A stretch of 64,000 nt of DNA from Pseudeuparius sepicola. Lineage: Eukaryota; Arthropoda; Insecta; Coleoptera; Anthribidae. Of the stretch, positions 38,001 to 48,924 are shown one piece after another; the stretch's first letter is position 1; the number at the start of each line of letters is the position of its first letter. The stretch is taken from positions 34,323,278 through 34,387,277 of the forward strand of contig OY987302.1 in NCBI GenBank assembly GCA_963920635.1, given 5' to 3'. The notes under the pieces were generated by a model that saw only the letters and a list, made by a program, of their open reading frames with translations, had not been told where the DNA came from and did no database searches. Both the position numbers and the translations under genes were made by a program.

Positions 38001-38758
38001 TCCACAACAGCTTCGGATCATATTTGAATTTATGTGCAAGATAGGTTTTTTTTTTTCATTTCTGACTGCCGTCGTCACAAAATTACGCAACTGCCGATAT
38101 TCATTTAACGAGGCATCAGTTTTTAATCTCTTGTATTTAGCAAGCGCTCTCCTTCGTAACTTAATCATTAATTTCAGATTATCAGTAAGCCAAGGTGCTG
38201 GTGGTTTAGTAAACTTGGATGTTTTAATCGGGGCATGTATATCAAATAGTGTTAACAATTTTCCATTAAAAAAGCTACCATTTCATCAACATCAAGATTA
38301 AAAATATACAACCAGTTTATAGACTTCAGATCAATCAAAAATCGCTCATTATCAAATTCTGCGTAATCTCGATAAGTACGAAATCTAGCTTGAGGATGTT
38401 TTGCTACTAGTTTAAGGGTACAACTTACTAGCGAATGGTCTGATATTGATTCCATATTTATGACACTGACATCATCAACGTAATTTTTTTGAGGCACTAC
38501 AATGACATCGAGTAATTTCCGGGAGGTATCGGTAACACGTGTTGGATGGTTAACTATCTGATAGAGACCATACTTGTCAATCATTTTTAACAAGATATTT
38601 TTATTAGTATTATTATTACACAAGCAATCGACGTTGAGGTCTCCACCGAACAAAACACAGTCGAACTGTGGCAAAAAACTAGCTAGAGTACTTTCGAGAT
38701 GGTCCACACAAGCAGCCAAATTTATATTGTTGGAATCGGAAAAATGCGTGCAATTCAA
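35027..38758 (-). pseudogene. LINE ORF2: AP-endonuclease and reverse transcriptase, broken
   Basis: The endonuclease C-terminal half shows 'VLFGGDLNVDCL' and 'ESISDHSLVSC', with the catalytic Asp/Asn and Asp-His pairs of the AP-endonuclease family. The linker contains 'PPAPWLTDNLKLMIKLRRRA', a pattern common in CR1/Jockey-like proteins. RT has 'SNALGSDGINLKML', 'QFRPISILPTFSKILERVV', 'GGVPQGSILGPLLF' and active site 'HQYADDMQIY'. The C-terminal tail has 'YNAAKLYNSLPDNVV'. Breaks: an insertion between linker and RT, a frameshift near 36060-36165, and another near 35240. The N-terminal half of the endonuclease and ORF1 are missing. Confidence 0.85.
36770..37890 (+). repeat. LTR-like repeat insertion in the LINE (promoter + splice-donor-like motif)
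   Basis: It contains TATAAAAGG at about 36916, a GC-rich leader, then GCAGTAAGTTTGGGCTGACC (37098-37117) and a long AT-rich part. The stretch from about 37085 to 37480 resembles 49080-49330, where GAGTAAGTTGGACTGACC occurs after TATAAATACC at 48929. Two insertions with promoter, leader and donor-like sequence suggest solo LTRs of one family. Borders and class are uncertain. It ends near a CAGGGTGAGCC-type terminus (37882-37898). Confidence 0.5.
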
Positions 38759-38773
38759 AATTCCACAAATATA

Positions 38774-38956
38774 CAGGGTGTTCCATTAAAAAAAGTAAGT
38801 TTATATTTTTTCATAAATTTGCGACGCTCATTTGTTTTATCTAGTAACAGATCCTAGCGGTTCAGAAAAAACCCTACAACTTTCATGCAAGTAATTTTTT
38901 TCTAATTCGAAAAATAAAGGCTCTAGAGGTGGGTCAAAATATACGGGAACACCCTG
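38774..38956. mobile_element. Short CAGGGTGTTCC MITE-like segment
   Basis: Left end CAGGGTGTTCC at 38774 and right end GGAACACCCTG at 38956. Only 11 bp match between these two ends, whereas the right end pairs over 65 bp with 25716. So this is either a short MITE or the right end of the larger transposon adjacent to another TIR-like sequence. Part of it recurs at 41896-42030. Confidence 0.5.
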
Positions 38957-38958
38957 TA

Positions 38959-39960
38959 CAGAACTAGCGGAATTATTTGTAATAAAAACTTCTTTAATTT
39001 CCTTATTATCTATATCATAATAATGAACTTCATTAATTTCACTAATAACTTCATTTTTTAAATTATCATAAACTTCATCATTTTCGTAACTTCCGTAAAA
39101 TTAATCTTCAAAGTTTTCAGTATTATTCCTATCATTATAACTTATAACTTCGTTATTTTCTCTTATAACTCTAGGAGTATATAATGTAGCATTATTTGAT
39201 TCAACTTTATTTTTATTTTTCCTAACTCTATTTTTATTTTTCCTAGCTTTATTTTTATTTCTTTTAACTTCATCGATACTCCATTTATTTCAGAAGTTTC
39301 ATAAAATATATCGTTATTAACATTATCATTATTAAAATCTTGAAAATCTAAATATAGCGAATTAATCATATCAGAACCATCGTCGTTATTTAAAACTGTG
39401 TCTGTTGTTTCTGGAGAATAAAGACTACTTATGTTGCGTTGGAGAACAATAGCGTTATTATTAAAGGTGTTTACCGGGATTCTAGTTGAAAGTGTATTAA
39501 TCGAAATTGGGTGACAATCTTCTTTTGTGTTGTGACCTGTCGAGGTCAATAATAAATTTTAGCTTTCTCATTTCACGTTGTCCTAAAATTCCGTCAAAAA
39601 ACTCATGAAAATCAAAAAGGGTACATATAAATATTTGATCTGTTTTAAAAATATCAGGAGCTGGTATATTCGCTCTAAATTGAACTTCAGTTTGGCCCAG
39701 ACTAGTTCGAATTCTTGTTGGACAGGTATAAATGTAATTTGGGTAGTATTTTTCGACAATAGAGGGTCTTAAAGGGTATTGAAAAGAACCAGTGTCAACT
39801 AGTAATTTTAAAGGAGGATTTTCTACAATAATATAGGGTAAACTGTTACAAATTTCAGTATGAATTTCTATGATTTCAGGTTCTATTTCTTCCGTTTCGG
39901 GGACAACCTGACTTGTGGAAAATTTCCGGGGCTTATATCATTTTATTTTGAATTTGAACT
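38959..39960 (-). pseudogene. pol: Errantivirus protease and acidic linker of Pol
   Basis: On the minus strand, around 39830-39790, the retropepsin box reads 'LKLLVDTGSFQYPL', with an intact DTG. A flap-like stretch and then 'FFDGILGQREMRK' near 39590, the second conserved strand (ILG) of retropepsins, follow. After that comes an Asn/Asp-rich linker (39549-38959) with stops and frame changes. It continues across the transposon at 25713. The place after gag fits Pol order. Frameshifts and stops separate it from gag and from the linker. Confidence 0.7.
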
Positions 39961-40022
39961 GCATTCTGAGAGGGAACTAAGTTATACGCATTGCGCATTG
40001 ACTGACTTTCATTATTAGCACT

Positions 40023-41185
40023 TTAGCTATTAATTTGATACAATTCTTCGGTTATAGTATTTTGTGGCTGAAAATTATTGCTGGGAAAATTATTTTGTCT
40101 CGCTGAAAAACTTCTATGAACATTCGAGGTTACTCGTGAATTTGTAGACATAGCTTCGTGGTTTTTAGGATTATTAAAAGCATTATTATTTTCTAGTCGT
40201 TTGGGAATTAGTTTGCATTGGTTTATATTGTCTTTGCATGTTTTGTCCAGTAGGTCTGAAAACATTACGAGGTGGACCAAAAACTTGTCTTTTAGTAGGG
40301 AAACGTCTTTGTTGATTATTATAATTGGGTTGAATATTAATGGGTTGACTTGGGAAAATCGGTCTAGGAGAATAATTTTGCATCTGGAAGTTATTCCTAG
40401 GTTGATTATTGTAAGTTTGGTAATTAGTTTGGGAAATTGTTCTGGAAGTTATTACGCGGGGGGTTATTTTGGTAATTAGGTCTGGAAAAGTTGTTCTGGG
40501 AAAAATTAGTTTGGTATAAATTTTGTCTGTTTGTCCTTGGGTAATTTTGCTATGAGCTCGGAAAGTTGCTCTGAGCATTATTTTTAAAAATGTTTTGCGT
40601 ATAATTAAAATTTTCTTCCTGTATAATCAGGGTCATTGCATCCTCAAGAGATGCGGGTTCCTTTAGAGAAATAATTGTCTGCAGGGGACCTTATTAAACC
40701 TCTAACGAAAGTTCGTAAGCATAATTCATCGTACTGCTTACCATAAATTTATTTTGCAGCTTGGGTAATATTTATATGTTTACATCTGAATTTACTTTTT
40801 GACGTAAATTACTCATAACCTGGAGTCTTTTAGCAAACTCTAACAGGGGTTCATTTTTAAAAGGCCTAGCCGTGAATAAATCCTGTTCTAAGCATTCTAG
40901 ATTGCGGCGATCGCCAAAACACTGATTCAGCGCGTCTTTAATTTTTTTCCATGAATCTAGTTCATTACGGCAACCTATTAATAATTCGGCTCGTCTCGTC
41001 AACTTCATTTGGACTGCCCTAATCAAATAATTCTTTAAAAATTCATCGTCAATTCCATTGTAAGTTTCAAATAAATAGTCACATGACGAGATAAATTTCG
41101 GCAAAGAAGTAGCATTACCGTCAAATTGGGGAATTGTTTCCACATACATTTTTAACATTGGTAAATTAAGGTTCTCGTTCGCCAT
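40023..41185 (-). pseudogene. gag: Errantivirus Gag, frameshifted
   Basis: 41185-40772 is a capsid-like region: 'YVETIPQFDGNATSLPKFIS', then 'ELLIGCRNELDSWKKIKDAL' and 'LLEFAKRLQ', matching the errantivirus Gag pattern. Frameshifts between 40772 and 40578 follow. The Gln/Asn-rich C-terminal region is spread over two frames (40578-40186 and 40280-40023), without CCHC knuckles, as usual for errantivirus Gag. The ATG at 41185 lies about 1.2 kb downstream of the LTR because the leader is duplicated. Confidence 0.78.
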
Positions 41186-41359
41186 CGTGATTGTTTCTTC
41201 AATATTTCCTCTATTAATAACTTGGTTAACTTCAATTACGGTATTTTATTCCTCCAAACTTAAATTGCTACTAAATAAACTTGAGAGATTCTCAATATCA
41301 ATATCGCTCATCAAAATATCTCAAAAATAGCATCAATATTATTCAAAAATTATCTTCAA

Positions 41360-42392
41360 AATCGTCAAAAAACAAAAATATATCTTAAAAATTACAGGGA
41401 AATAGGGTAAAAATAGGAACCAAAGGAGTACTTAACTCTTACCAAAATGATGGTCGCAGGCCAAGGTCCTCTGGTGAGCAGTAGTCTTTCTCTGTAGTTG
41501 CTGCGGTGTTGGCTGCCAGGGGTTGATCCAGGGGCTGTCTGGTGCGATGCCTCGAAGATCGGGGGTTGCTTGGACGACGTCTTCAGGATAAAGATCCTTC
41601 AGCTTCTCGCGACACGGCAGAATGCGGTTCCGATACCGTGGGGATTCCAAACTTACGCACTAACGCGGAAACTGGACGCACGTCCTACCGACTGCGCCAG
41701 TTAAATTAACTATTTCAAGATATTTTTATTAGTATTATTATTACACAAGCAATCGACGTTGAGGTCTCCACCGAACAAAACACAGTCGAACTGTGGCAAA
41801 AAACTAGCTAGAGTACTTTCGAGATGGTCCACACAAGCAGCCAAATTTATATTGTTGGAATCGGAAAAATGCGTGCAATTCAAAATTCCACAAATATACA
41901 GGGTGTTCCATTAAAAAAAGTAAGTTTATATTTTTTCATAAATTTGCGACGCTCATTTGTTTTATCTAGTAACAGATCCTAGCGGTTCAGAAAAAACCCT
42001 ACAACTTTCATGCAAGTAATTTTTTTCTAATGGAGACCTCAAATTATCTTCAAAATCGTCAAAAAACAAAAATATATCTTAAAAATTACAGGGAAATAGG
42101 GTAAAAATGGGAACCAAAGGAGTACTCAACTCTTACCAAAATGATGGTCGCAGGCCAAGGTCCTCTGGTGAGCAGTAGTCTTTCTCTGTAGTTGCTGCGG
42201 TGTTGGCTGCCAGGGGTTGATCCAGGGGCTGTCTGGTGCGATGCCTCGAAGATCGGGGGTTGCTTGGACGACGTCTTCAGGATAAAGATCCTTCAGCTTC
42301 TCGCGACACGGCAGAATGCGGTTCCGATACCGTGGGGATTCCAAACTTACGCACTAACGCGGAAACTGGACGCACGTCCTACCGACTGCGCC
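41360..42392 (-). repeat. Duplicated errantivirus leader with LINE/MITE fragment between copies
   Basis: The leader 42049-42392, from the primer site inwards, recurs at 41360-41698 nearly unchanged, followed by about 19 bp of LTR end (41699-41717). Between the copies (about 41717-42036) is a copy of 38594-38906, meaning LINE endonuclease plus the adjoining CAGGGTG segment. Each leader copy has a 72-codon minus-strand frame ending at TTTTGGTAAGAGTTAAG, a good 5' splice-site sequence (about 41442 and 42136). Confidence 0.8.
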
Positions 42393-42393
42393 A
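42373..42393 (-). promoter_or_regulatory. Primer binding site of the errantivirus-like element
   Basis: The minus strand reads TGGCGCAGTCGGTAGGACGT immediately after the LTR end AACT, the primer sequence class used by 17.6/297-type insect elements. A second copy lies in the duplicated leader (about 41679-41699). Confidence 0.85.
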
Positions 42394-42617
42394 GTTAAAT
42401 TAACTATTTCAAAAAAGGAGTTTTTAAAACAATTTATTGTGACAGTTACAACAGGGCAGAGTCTACTGCTACAGATCAAGACATAAAGCTAATTACATGG
42501 AGCAGAGCTCGAATTTATAGATTTACAATATGCAAGCTTAGCCTACACGTGCCCGCGCACTCAGCACCTTGTCAGCACTTTTACACAAACAGGACCATTG
42601 TTCATACGGCCATAACT
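42393..42617 (-). repeat. 5' LTR of the errantivirus-like element
   Basis: It pairs with 6618-6842 and is the same length. AGAG follows at 42618-42621. Confidence 0.9.
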
Positions 42618-43216
42618 AGAGTTAACGTTTTGTGTGGCCTTTTTGGTGCCATATTGATTGTAACTGGCTCGGGGATATCCCGTTTTATGTTCCACACTTT
42701 GTCGGGGATTCCCCGTGCTATTCAGTTACAGCCACGATACACAAATAACGGTATGTTAGCTAGGAGAACGAAAATTAAACTCTTCTGCGCATCTACGTCA
42801 CTTCGACAAAAGCGTGGCCAACTTATAAAAAATAGTCCTGAAATTAGTCTCACTGACATACGTCAGTTATCAATTTCGCGTCCAGTTAAATCGAAATATA
42901 GAATGTAGGCACCTGGAGACATTTTGATGTATATGTGGTTGCCTAGCTCGCTATAAAACGAGTCAAATTCCCGTTTAAAAATAAAAGTAAGCCATGATTT
43001 TGTCGAATAAGCGTCACCGTTGACGTCACAGCACCTGCGCGCGGGCATACCGTTTTCTGTGTATCGTGGTTACAGCGAGACATCTGTAAAGAAAGAAGAA
43101 GAAAGAAAACACACGACATGCGATCCGGATTAATATAAAACTTATTTTTTTTTTATTTTGTCCGGATTACAAGGACATCCGGATTTGTGGAGGTTCGGAT
43201 TAGCGGAGCTTTACTG
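42618..43216 (-). mobile_element. Pogo-like transposon, 5' end and transposase start
   Basis: The outer end is CAGTAAAGCTCCGCTAATCC on the minus strand from 43216, followed by TA (43217-43218), a pogo/Tigger-like terminus. The transposase ATG is at 42652 ('MAPKRPHKTL') and its frame passes into the HTH at 6617 once the LTR element is removed. 42660-43150 is 5' untranslated or decayed sequence. Confidence 0.78.
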
Positions 43217-45685
43217 TATTAAGTCATTGTTATCGTTCTTTCAATTTTTTTATTGTAAAAAAACTGTCGTAACCACACTCTATGCACGCGGAAGGTGTTA
43301 GCATCATCTAATTCACCTGGAATTACTTTTCATGTTCGTCTGCACCCGGAACGCCCACCAAGTGTTACACGTCATAGCACTGTGCGAACCACTGACCACA
43401 ATTCTATACAGTAACAGCTGACTTGGCAAAACTCTGAGATACATCATACAACATCATACGCCACCTACGCATCTATCAGACTCAGACTTGTTGGCAGGTC
43501 CACTTGTGATGTGACAGGAAGCTTAGTCGACAATTTCATCGAAGTTCAGACGAAGGCTGCTAGCCCTCCTGACTGCTTTTGGACGTCCACTTCAAGATTG
43601 ATCCTAACTTGTTATTAAATTTCATCAAACTTGTACGTTTTCTTCACATTTTTATTGCAATTTTTTATTAAACAAGTGTATTGTAAATTTGATAATATTT
43701 TCTATTGTTAGCAATTATCATTTTGAAAATAAACAACTTTTGTAAATAGTCTAAACGTGTATTTTATTCCTTACTAAAAACTATCATTATAAGCCCAAAA
43801 TAAATAAAAATAGTAGCCTTGTGAATGAAAATGAAAAGGTGAATAAATAGCACTGGACCTAAAAATTTATATTTTTACATATTTTCTGAATCTTTGTGTT
43901 ATTCACCTACAACTTTAAACTTTCACTGCAATTTTATTTTATTTATTTCAAAATATTTTATTTAAATATATTATTGTTTATTAAGATAAAACAATTCATT
44001 GCATTTACGAATATACTGGTACTGTTGATACGAATAATCCTCACCATCCGTAGTCGATCCCAGAACCATATACAAGCTAAAAACACTGGCCAACAGGAGG
44101 CGATCCAACCTAAAAATGAGTAATCATGAATCAATGTCAAATAAGGATACTTTAGTTAATGTAGAGTGGTCAAAGCCTTTCATTCGAATTTTGTATGGGT
44201 AAAAACTACCAGTATTGACAACTGTTGAATTTCTTTCATCTTTAGTTGAGTAAACTATCAATTTCGTCACAAAATAGTTATTTTCAACTATTCATGTTTG
44301 ATGTTTATATGGGGCTGCAAAAAAAAATATTTATAAATGTTGGAACATTGATAGAGGAGGGGTGATCATTGATCAATTTTGAATAACTGAATAATTTGCT
44401 AAAAATTTATTGTTTTAGAGATATTTGCTCCAAATGACATATTTTGTAAGTAATAAAAATGAAGTAGGTACCTATCTTCAAATTTCACCAAGCCGGGTAA
44501 AACACTTCCAGAAAAAAGATCACTTCGACCTGAAGCGGTCACTTTTTCTTAAATACACCTTGTACAATTTATTAATATTAAATAAAAAAGGTAAGTATAT
44601 TTCAATGGTAACTGCATCGCCTTTTTTGAAAACGTTATGTACAAATTGCTAGGTATTTATTTTGTTTGGACATAAATTAAATACAATTTGATAATTTATG
44701 GCAATTTTAAATAACCGAAATCTATACTGGGGAATAGAGAAGAAGCGATACAAATGTTATGTTTATTTTCTAAAATTTATTTGTGGCGCAAACAGATCCA
44801 TTTAATTTTTAATTGGGTTTTTCGCCACCAAACTGATTGAAAGACAACTTTTTCAAGTTGCCTCGAAAATTCATAAATTCTTAACACTGAATGAAAGAAA
44901 CTTTAAACGTGTAACTCAAAAAATTACTTCAACAAATTTGTTTTCTGAGCTTTCGGAGAATAAATCTTCCTCCTTTCTCAAAGATCATGTCACGTCAAAG
45001 TGAAGTGACAGATTAATAACACAATCTAGAGACATGTAAAAAGCTTAAACGAACGCCTCCCGGCGCCGGTCGATTGAAATTACTTCACTGTGGCGCGTTC
45101 AAAATCGCCAATTTTGGCCCGATTTGACAGCTCCACAATTAATTCCTGACGCGCGGCGAGATACAGCCGTCTCACGACCACGGGTCCCTATCATGCCCGA
45201 CTAAAATCTTTAATAATTTCGAAAATTGACCTTTTAGTGATGAAAAAACTATGGCGATCCCTTAATTAAGACACGCTCTTGCCTCCCAAATCAAAATATC
45301 CCCCGAAAAACGCATATTTAAGGTCGAAAAAATCCCGGAATTCTGCCGACCCCGAGAAAACGTACTGTATGTCCAATTTGGGGGTCGGACCTCTCTCTCA
45401 AAGGCGGAATTTTTCGCCGAAAATTGCCCGACTTTGGAGCTTAATAAAAACTAAAAAAAGACCTCGGGCACGAAAATCAATACCCCTTATCTCCATAAAC
45501 GTCCATCCCCTTTCCATAAAACCCCATTTACAGAACTAAATTTTTTTTTATTCCGAAGATATCAGCCCAGGCAGTTTTTAATGGGACACTTTTTTGCCAT
45601 ATATAACCTTTGATAATGCAACAAAGTTAGCATCATCAGGAGATGATTAAAACTAACAGCTTATTTCTAACTTACTCTATACTAA
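43217..45685. other. AT-rich non-coding stretch, no gene recognised
   Basis: No coding region, terminal repeats or RNA gene could be supported. A GC-richer patch at 45050-45200 and short proline/lysine-coding frames (45279-45539) have no known motif. Confidence 0.45.
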
Positions 45686-45689
45686 AACT

Positions 45690-46240
45690 ACCTACTGTAT
45701 TAATTCTCGGATCGGGCCCTTATCCTTATTTAAACTAAATTTACATCTGGAAATCTCCAGGCTTTCATAGGCATCTAATAGTCTCCTGTCAGGTAGATAT
45801 TTAATTAATCTTAAATTGTCTATTGTTATCTTATGATTATTTTCAAAAGCATGTTCGGCAATGCTAGATTTTTCTAAATGACCGTATTATAAATGTCTCA
45901 TATGCTCATTGAATCTGGTTTTTGTGGAACGTCTAGTTTGCCCAAAATACTTTTTATTACAATCAGAACAACTAACTTCATATATTCCACTTCTTTCTAG
46001 GACATCAATCTTGTCCTTGTGGATTCCTAATAGATTTTTAATATTATCGGAAGATTTATATACCAATATAAACCTCTCGTAAGCCGCGAATTGTACGGAA
46101 TGGAAATATAGGTACTTAGTACTATCAGGTTTTATTCTAAAATTAGTGTTTCTTCTTATATTTATGTTTATTAATTAGCTTTCTAACTATGTTTGTGTTA
46201 TAACCATTGGCCTGGGCTATACTCCTTATTCTAGTTTTCT
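45690..46240 (-). pseudogene. Penelope-like element: RT end and GIY-YIG endonuclease, broken
   Basis: The minus strand shows 'SIAQANGYN' and 'IVRKLINKHK' (end of the RT region), then stops. A GIY-YIG nuclease follows: 'GIYEVSCSDCNKKYFGQTR' (the GIY and YxG boxes), 'RFNEHMRHL', then 'SIAEHAFENNHKI'. This C-terminal GIY-YIG domain is the mark of Penelope-like retroelements. A stop (near 45885) and others make it inactive. The 5' RT domain was not found nearby. Confidence 0.72.
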
Positions 46241-46249
46241 TCGATTTTA

Positions 46250-47325
46250 TATTTTTCTGAAGTAACGGGGAAATTAACTAATCTATGTGTTGACAATTGA
46301 AAACTTGCGAGTTTATGAAGCTTAAACTGGTTTCATTTACCAGAAGGAGAAAAGTGGACCTCTCCCTTATTGTTAAGTTACAAGGGGTCCAACTACTGAA
46401 CAAAAAGAAGGTAATTGCAATCGGCAAAATGTGGCCCAAAACACCTGTTAGCTCCGAAATTCGAAAAAGAAAATTATCGCCTACCGCATTTAATTGTTTT
46501 ACAGATGAATTGTACGTTCAAAATTAAGAAAAAATGCCTAATGGATATTGAGTAAAACATCACTAGTTATGCTGAAATATGGATTTCAAAATTTTGTCGA
46601 CTTCAATCAGTTCATTTTCATTTTCATCTGGGAATTTTTTGTCACTTAAAATGGTACAATTATTTTGTAAAATTAGAAAGCGGTAGTTGAAAATTTTTTT
46701 TTTCGAATTTTGGAGTTAAAAGGTGTTTTGGAGCACATTTTGCCGATTTCAACGCAAACGGTTGATTTTATCGTTGTGAAACAAGAGTACATTTTTGTTG
46801 CAAAATAAAAAGATGCACTAAAATGATCAATCTGCGAAACCAAAAAGATAACCTCAAAAAAGTTGAGTAGAAAATCCACTGTGCTACCCCGCCCCTCCGC
46901 CTCTGGTCGATGGGAATAAATCGTTTTTATACAAAATTGTTGCACTTAGTTACTAAAGAATAGCACCAAGTTTCATTTACCTTGCATAACTTCTGTAGAA
47001 GTTATTGCGATAAAGATGTTCTTCAAACTATACTTTCATCACCCTGTAACTTTGTGCATTTTATATAGTTTATAGGAAACTTTTTGTTCAAAATTACATT
47101 TTCTATCTGTCATATTACGTTGGAACCATAATTTAGAAACACCCTGTATATCAAATTTTTGATATTTATTATTATTTTGTTTAACTTTCTAAATGTTCGG
47201 TTTTTTTTAAAGTTAACTCTGTTTTTTTAATCAAAAATATATTCAACAAATAATTAAAACATAAATAAATAAAAAAATAGAAATACCCAAATGAAGTTCA
47301 AAACTCTAACTATTTTTTTCATCAT
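46250..47325. other. Non-coding stretch with a dispersed repeat
   Basis: 46677-46875 matches 24787-25000. AACACCCTGTATATC near 47140 is a CAGGGTG-type MITE end. No gene is recognised. Confidence 0.5.
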
Positions 47326-47329
47326 CAGA

Positions 47330-47690
47330 TGAATCTGTTTTATCATTCTTTTTAACATCTCCTTTTTTTTAGCATCTTCCACAACCATTGCAAGTCATCT
47401 TTTTATCACTTCCGACTGGCTAATTAAAATATTTAAATAGAAAAACAAGTTTTGTTGCCTTTTCGTTGCCTAGCCTATTTCTGACTTTTGATTGAATTCA
47501 TCCAAAAAAAGAAAAATACCTTTCCTGGCCAGCTGTTGCAGCATTTGCAGTCAGTAGCTCCTCATAAAGTGTCAAAAATGTTTGTTTTCCTAACGGCCAC
47601 TCATTCTCGTTAATTGTTAATGTCTTCCACCATATCCAAGGAGAAACTTTTCTGCAATGCTCCCAATGGATTTCTTTTAAAATTTTCTTT
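47330..47690 (-). pseudogene. hAT-like transposase C-terminal fragment, decayed
   Basis: Minus-strand reading gives 'KTLTINENEWPLGKQTFLTL', 'ERYFSFFG', then 'IQSKVRNRLGNEKATKLVFL', resembling the C-terminal dimerisation region of hAT transposases (SxxS/RNRLxxEKAxKLVxL). Stops and frame changes interrupt it. No terminal repeats were located. The assignment rests on a short motif. Confidence 0.45.
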
Positions 47691-47694
47691 TAAA

Positions 47695-48900
47695 ATTAAT
47701 TTCGATATATATTGATGATATATATAAATGAATAAATATCTTGATATCTATCAAGATATATATCACTGATATATATCTTTTGAACCCTGTGAAGACTACA
47801 CGTCACATCAGAAGAATTCATTTAGGGTGTTTCCCTGTTGAAACGTTCCAAGTATAAGATCAAATCGTGTCAAACTTAGAATTTTTGAGCTTGTAGAAAT
47901 TTAACGAGTTTCGTGTCAGTGTTAAATCGCTTCAGACATTCTTCACCTTCTCTTAACAAATTTATATCGTCTTTAACTTTGTCCTAATTTAATTTAACCA
48001 CTTTTGGTATAACCTAAGTTTGTTCTATTTAATTTCACAATCTTGTATTGTTAACAAATTTCAATTACTCATTTTGTTTACTCAATAAACAACCCTCGTA
48101 CATATTTGAATGTGTGTTTGATTTCAGGTATCATAATATAGAGTCATATAACCGGTTTCGATAGCCGGGCCGAAACTGTCGTTATAAATATATATATATA
48201 TAAATATATAAATATATATAAACCATGGGTTTCTGAAACAAAAATCATCTAAGACGTCTAGTCGCCACCGATTTCCAACCTGATTGCGTTAATATTTACG
48301 TGATGTCACAGAATTTTTCTCAGATTTAGGGATTTCTTTGTGGAAATTTATATACGGACTTAATAAAAAAGTAAGGTGCATTAAAAGATATACGTAAAAG
48401 GTGGGAGCTTGTCGACAGGCATGGACTTGTAGTAGATAACCCTATGTCAGAGATTTCGATAAAAATAAATGCAATCCAAACAAAAATCGTCTACAACTGA
48501 CCTCAAATTGAAATTTATCCCCAACATTGCTGTGGTGCCCGGGATTTTTTTTAACAAATAAATATATAATATTCGGCTCCCAAACTGGTAACTTTACGTT
48601 CGTTTTTCGCAAGAATCTTCTCGGGACCCCAAGTAGGCCTCAAAACTCATCGCAGTAAATCAATAAGTCTTAATGTGAGTACTGCATTAGGCCGCGGTGC
48701 CGCCAAAGGGAGAAAAAAACATAAAAGTGGCCGAAAACATGGCCCGCCAGACTGATTTATGGTAATTGAAATAATAAACGTCTCAAAGTGATCGATTTAT
48801 GCTAATTGCAGTAATTAACTTTGACTGATTTACGATAATTGCCTTAATTGATTTCGCGAGAACCGGTCGTCCCAAAAGTTCGCAGGGATTTAGCGACCGC
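47695..48900. other. AT-rich DNA with TA microsatellites, no gene recognised
   Basis: Palindromic ATATAT/GATATATATC runs lie at 47700-47780 and a TA/TAAATA microsatellite at 48186-48222. The rest shows no coding or structural signal that I can name. Confidence 0.5.
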
Positions 48901-48924
48901 GGGGAGACCAGACGGGTACCCAAA

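Larger units (their letters stand above)
34015..38772 (-). mobile_element. AP-endonuclease LINE, 5' truncated and interrupted
   Basis: In minus-strand order there is part of an apurinic endonuclease (38758-38252), a linker (to 37992), an interruption of about 1.1 kb (roughly 36770-37890), reverse transcriptase (36728-35233), a C-terminal tail (35248-35027), a 3' UTR (35026-34015) and a simple-repeat tail. It is similar in layout to CR1/Jockey/I-type elements; the exact clade is unresolved. Confidence 0.8.
25716..38956. mobile_element. CAGGGTGTTCCC-type DNA transposon opened by later insertions
   Basis: About 65 bp beginning CAGGGTGTTCCCGTATA at 25716 is the inverted counterpart, with few mismatches, of the segment ending at 38956. 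TA flanks both (25714-25715, 38957-38958), and the errantivirus linker reads on across the two. The LINE and the R4/Dong-type pair lie between the ends. The internal sequence 25780-25955 shows no coding region. An alternative is that two separate MITE copies happen to face each other. Confidence 0.6.
6618..42617 (-). mobile_element. Errantivirus-like LTR retroelement carrying nested insertions
   Basis: Two 225-bp LTRs (6618-6842, 42393-42617) begin and end AGTTA...TAACT and are flanked by AGAG on both outer sides (6614-6617, 42618-42621). Reading the minus strand, the order is leader with primer site, gag, protease, linker, end of RNase H, macro domain, integrase, env and polypurine tract. 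The primer site TGGCGCAGTCGGTAGGACGT and AGT...ACT termini are typical of insect errantiviruses. Reverse transcriptase and most of RNase H are missing. Most of the 36 kb is later insertions: 8169-9397, about 12010-25230, and 25716-38956. All coding parts are broken, so the copy is dead. Confidence 0.88.

Noticed and set aside
38774..38956. Complete independent 183-bp MITE
   Set aside because: Its ends match over only 11 bp, while the right end matches 25716 over about 65 bp; kept only as an alternative.
48186..48222. TA-rich run as a replication origin or terminus
   Set aside because: A plain TA/TAAATA microsatellite with no associated palindrome or gene pattern.
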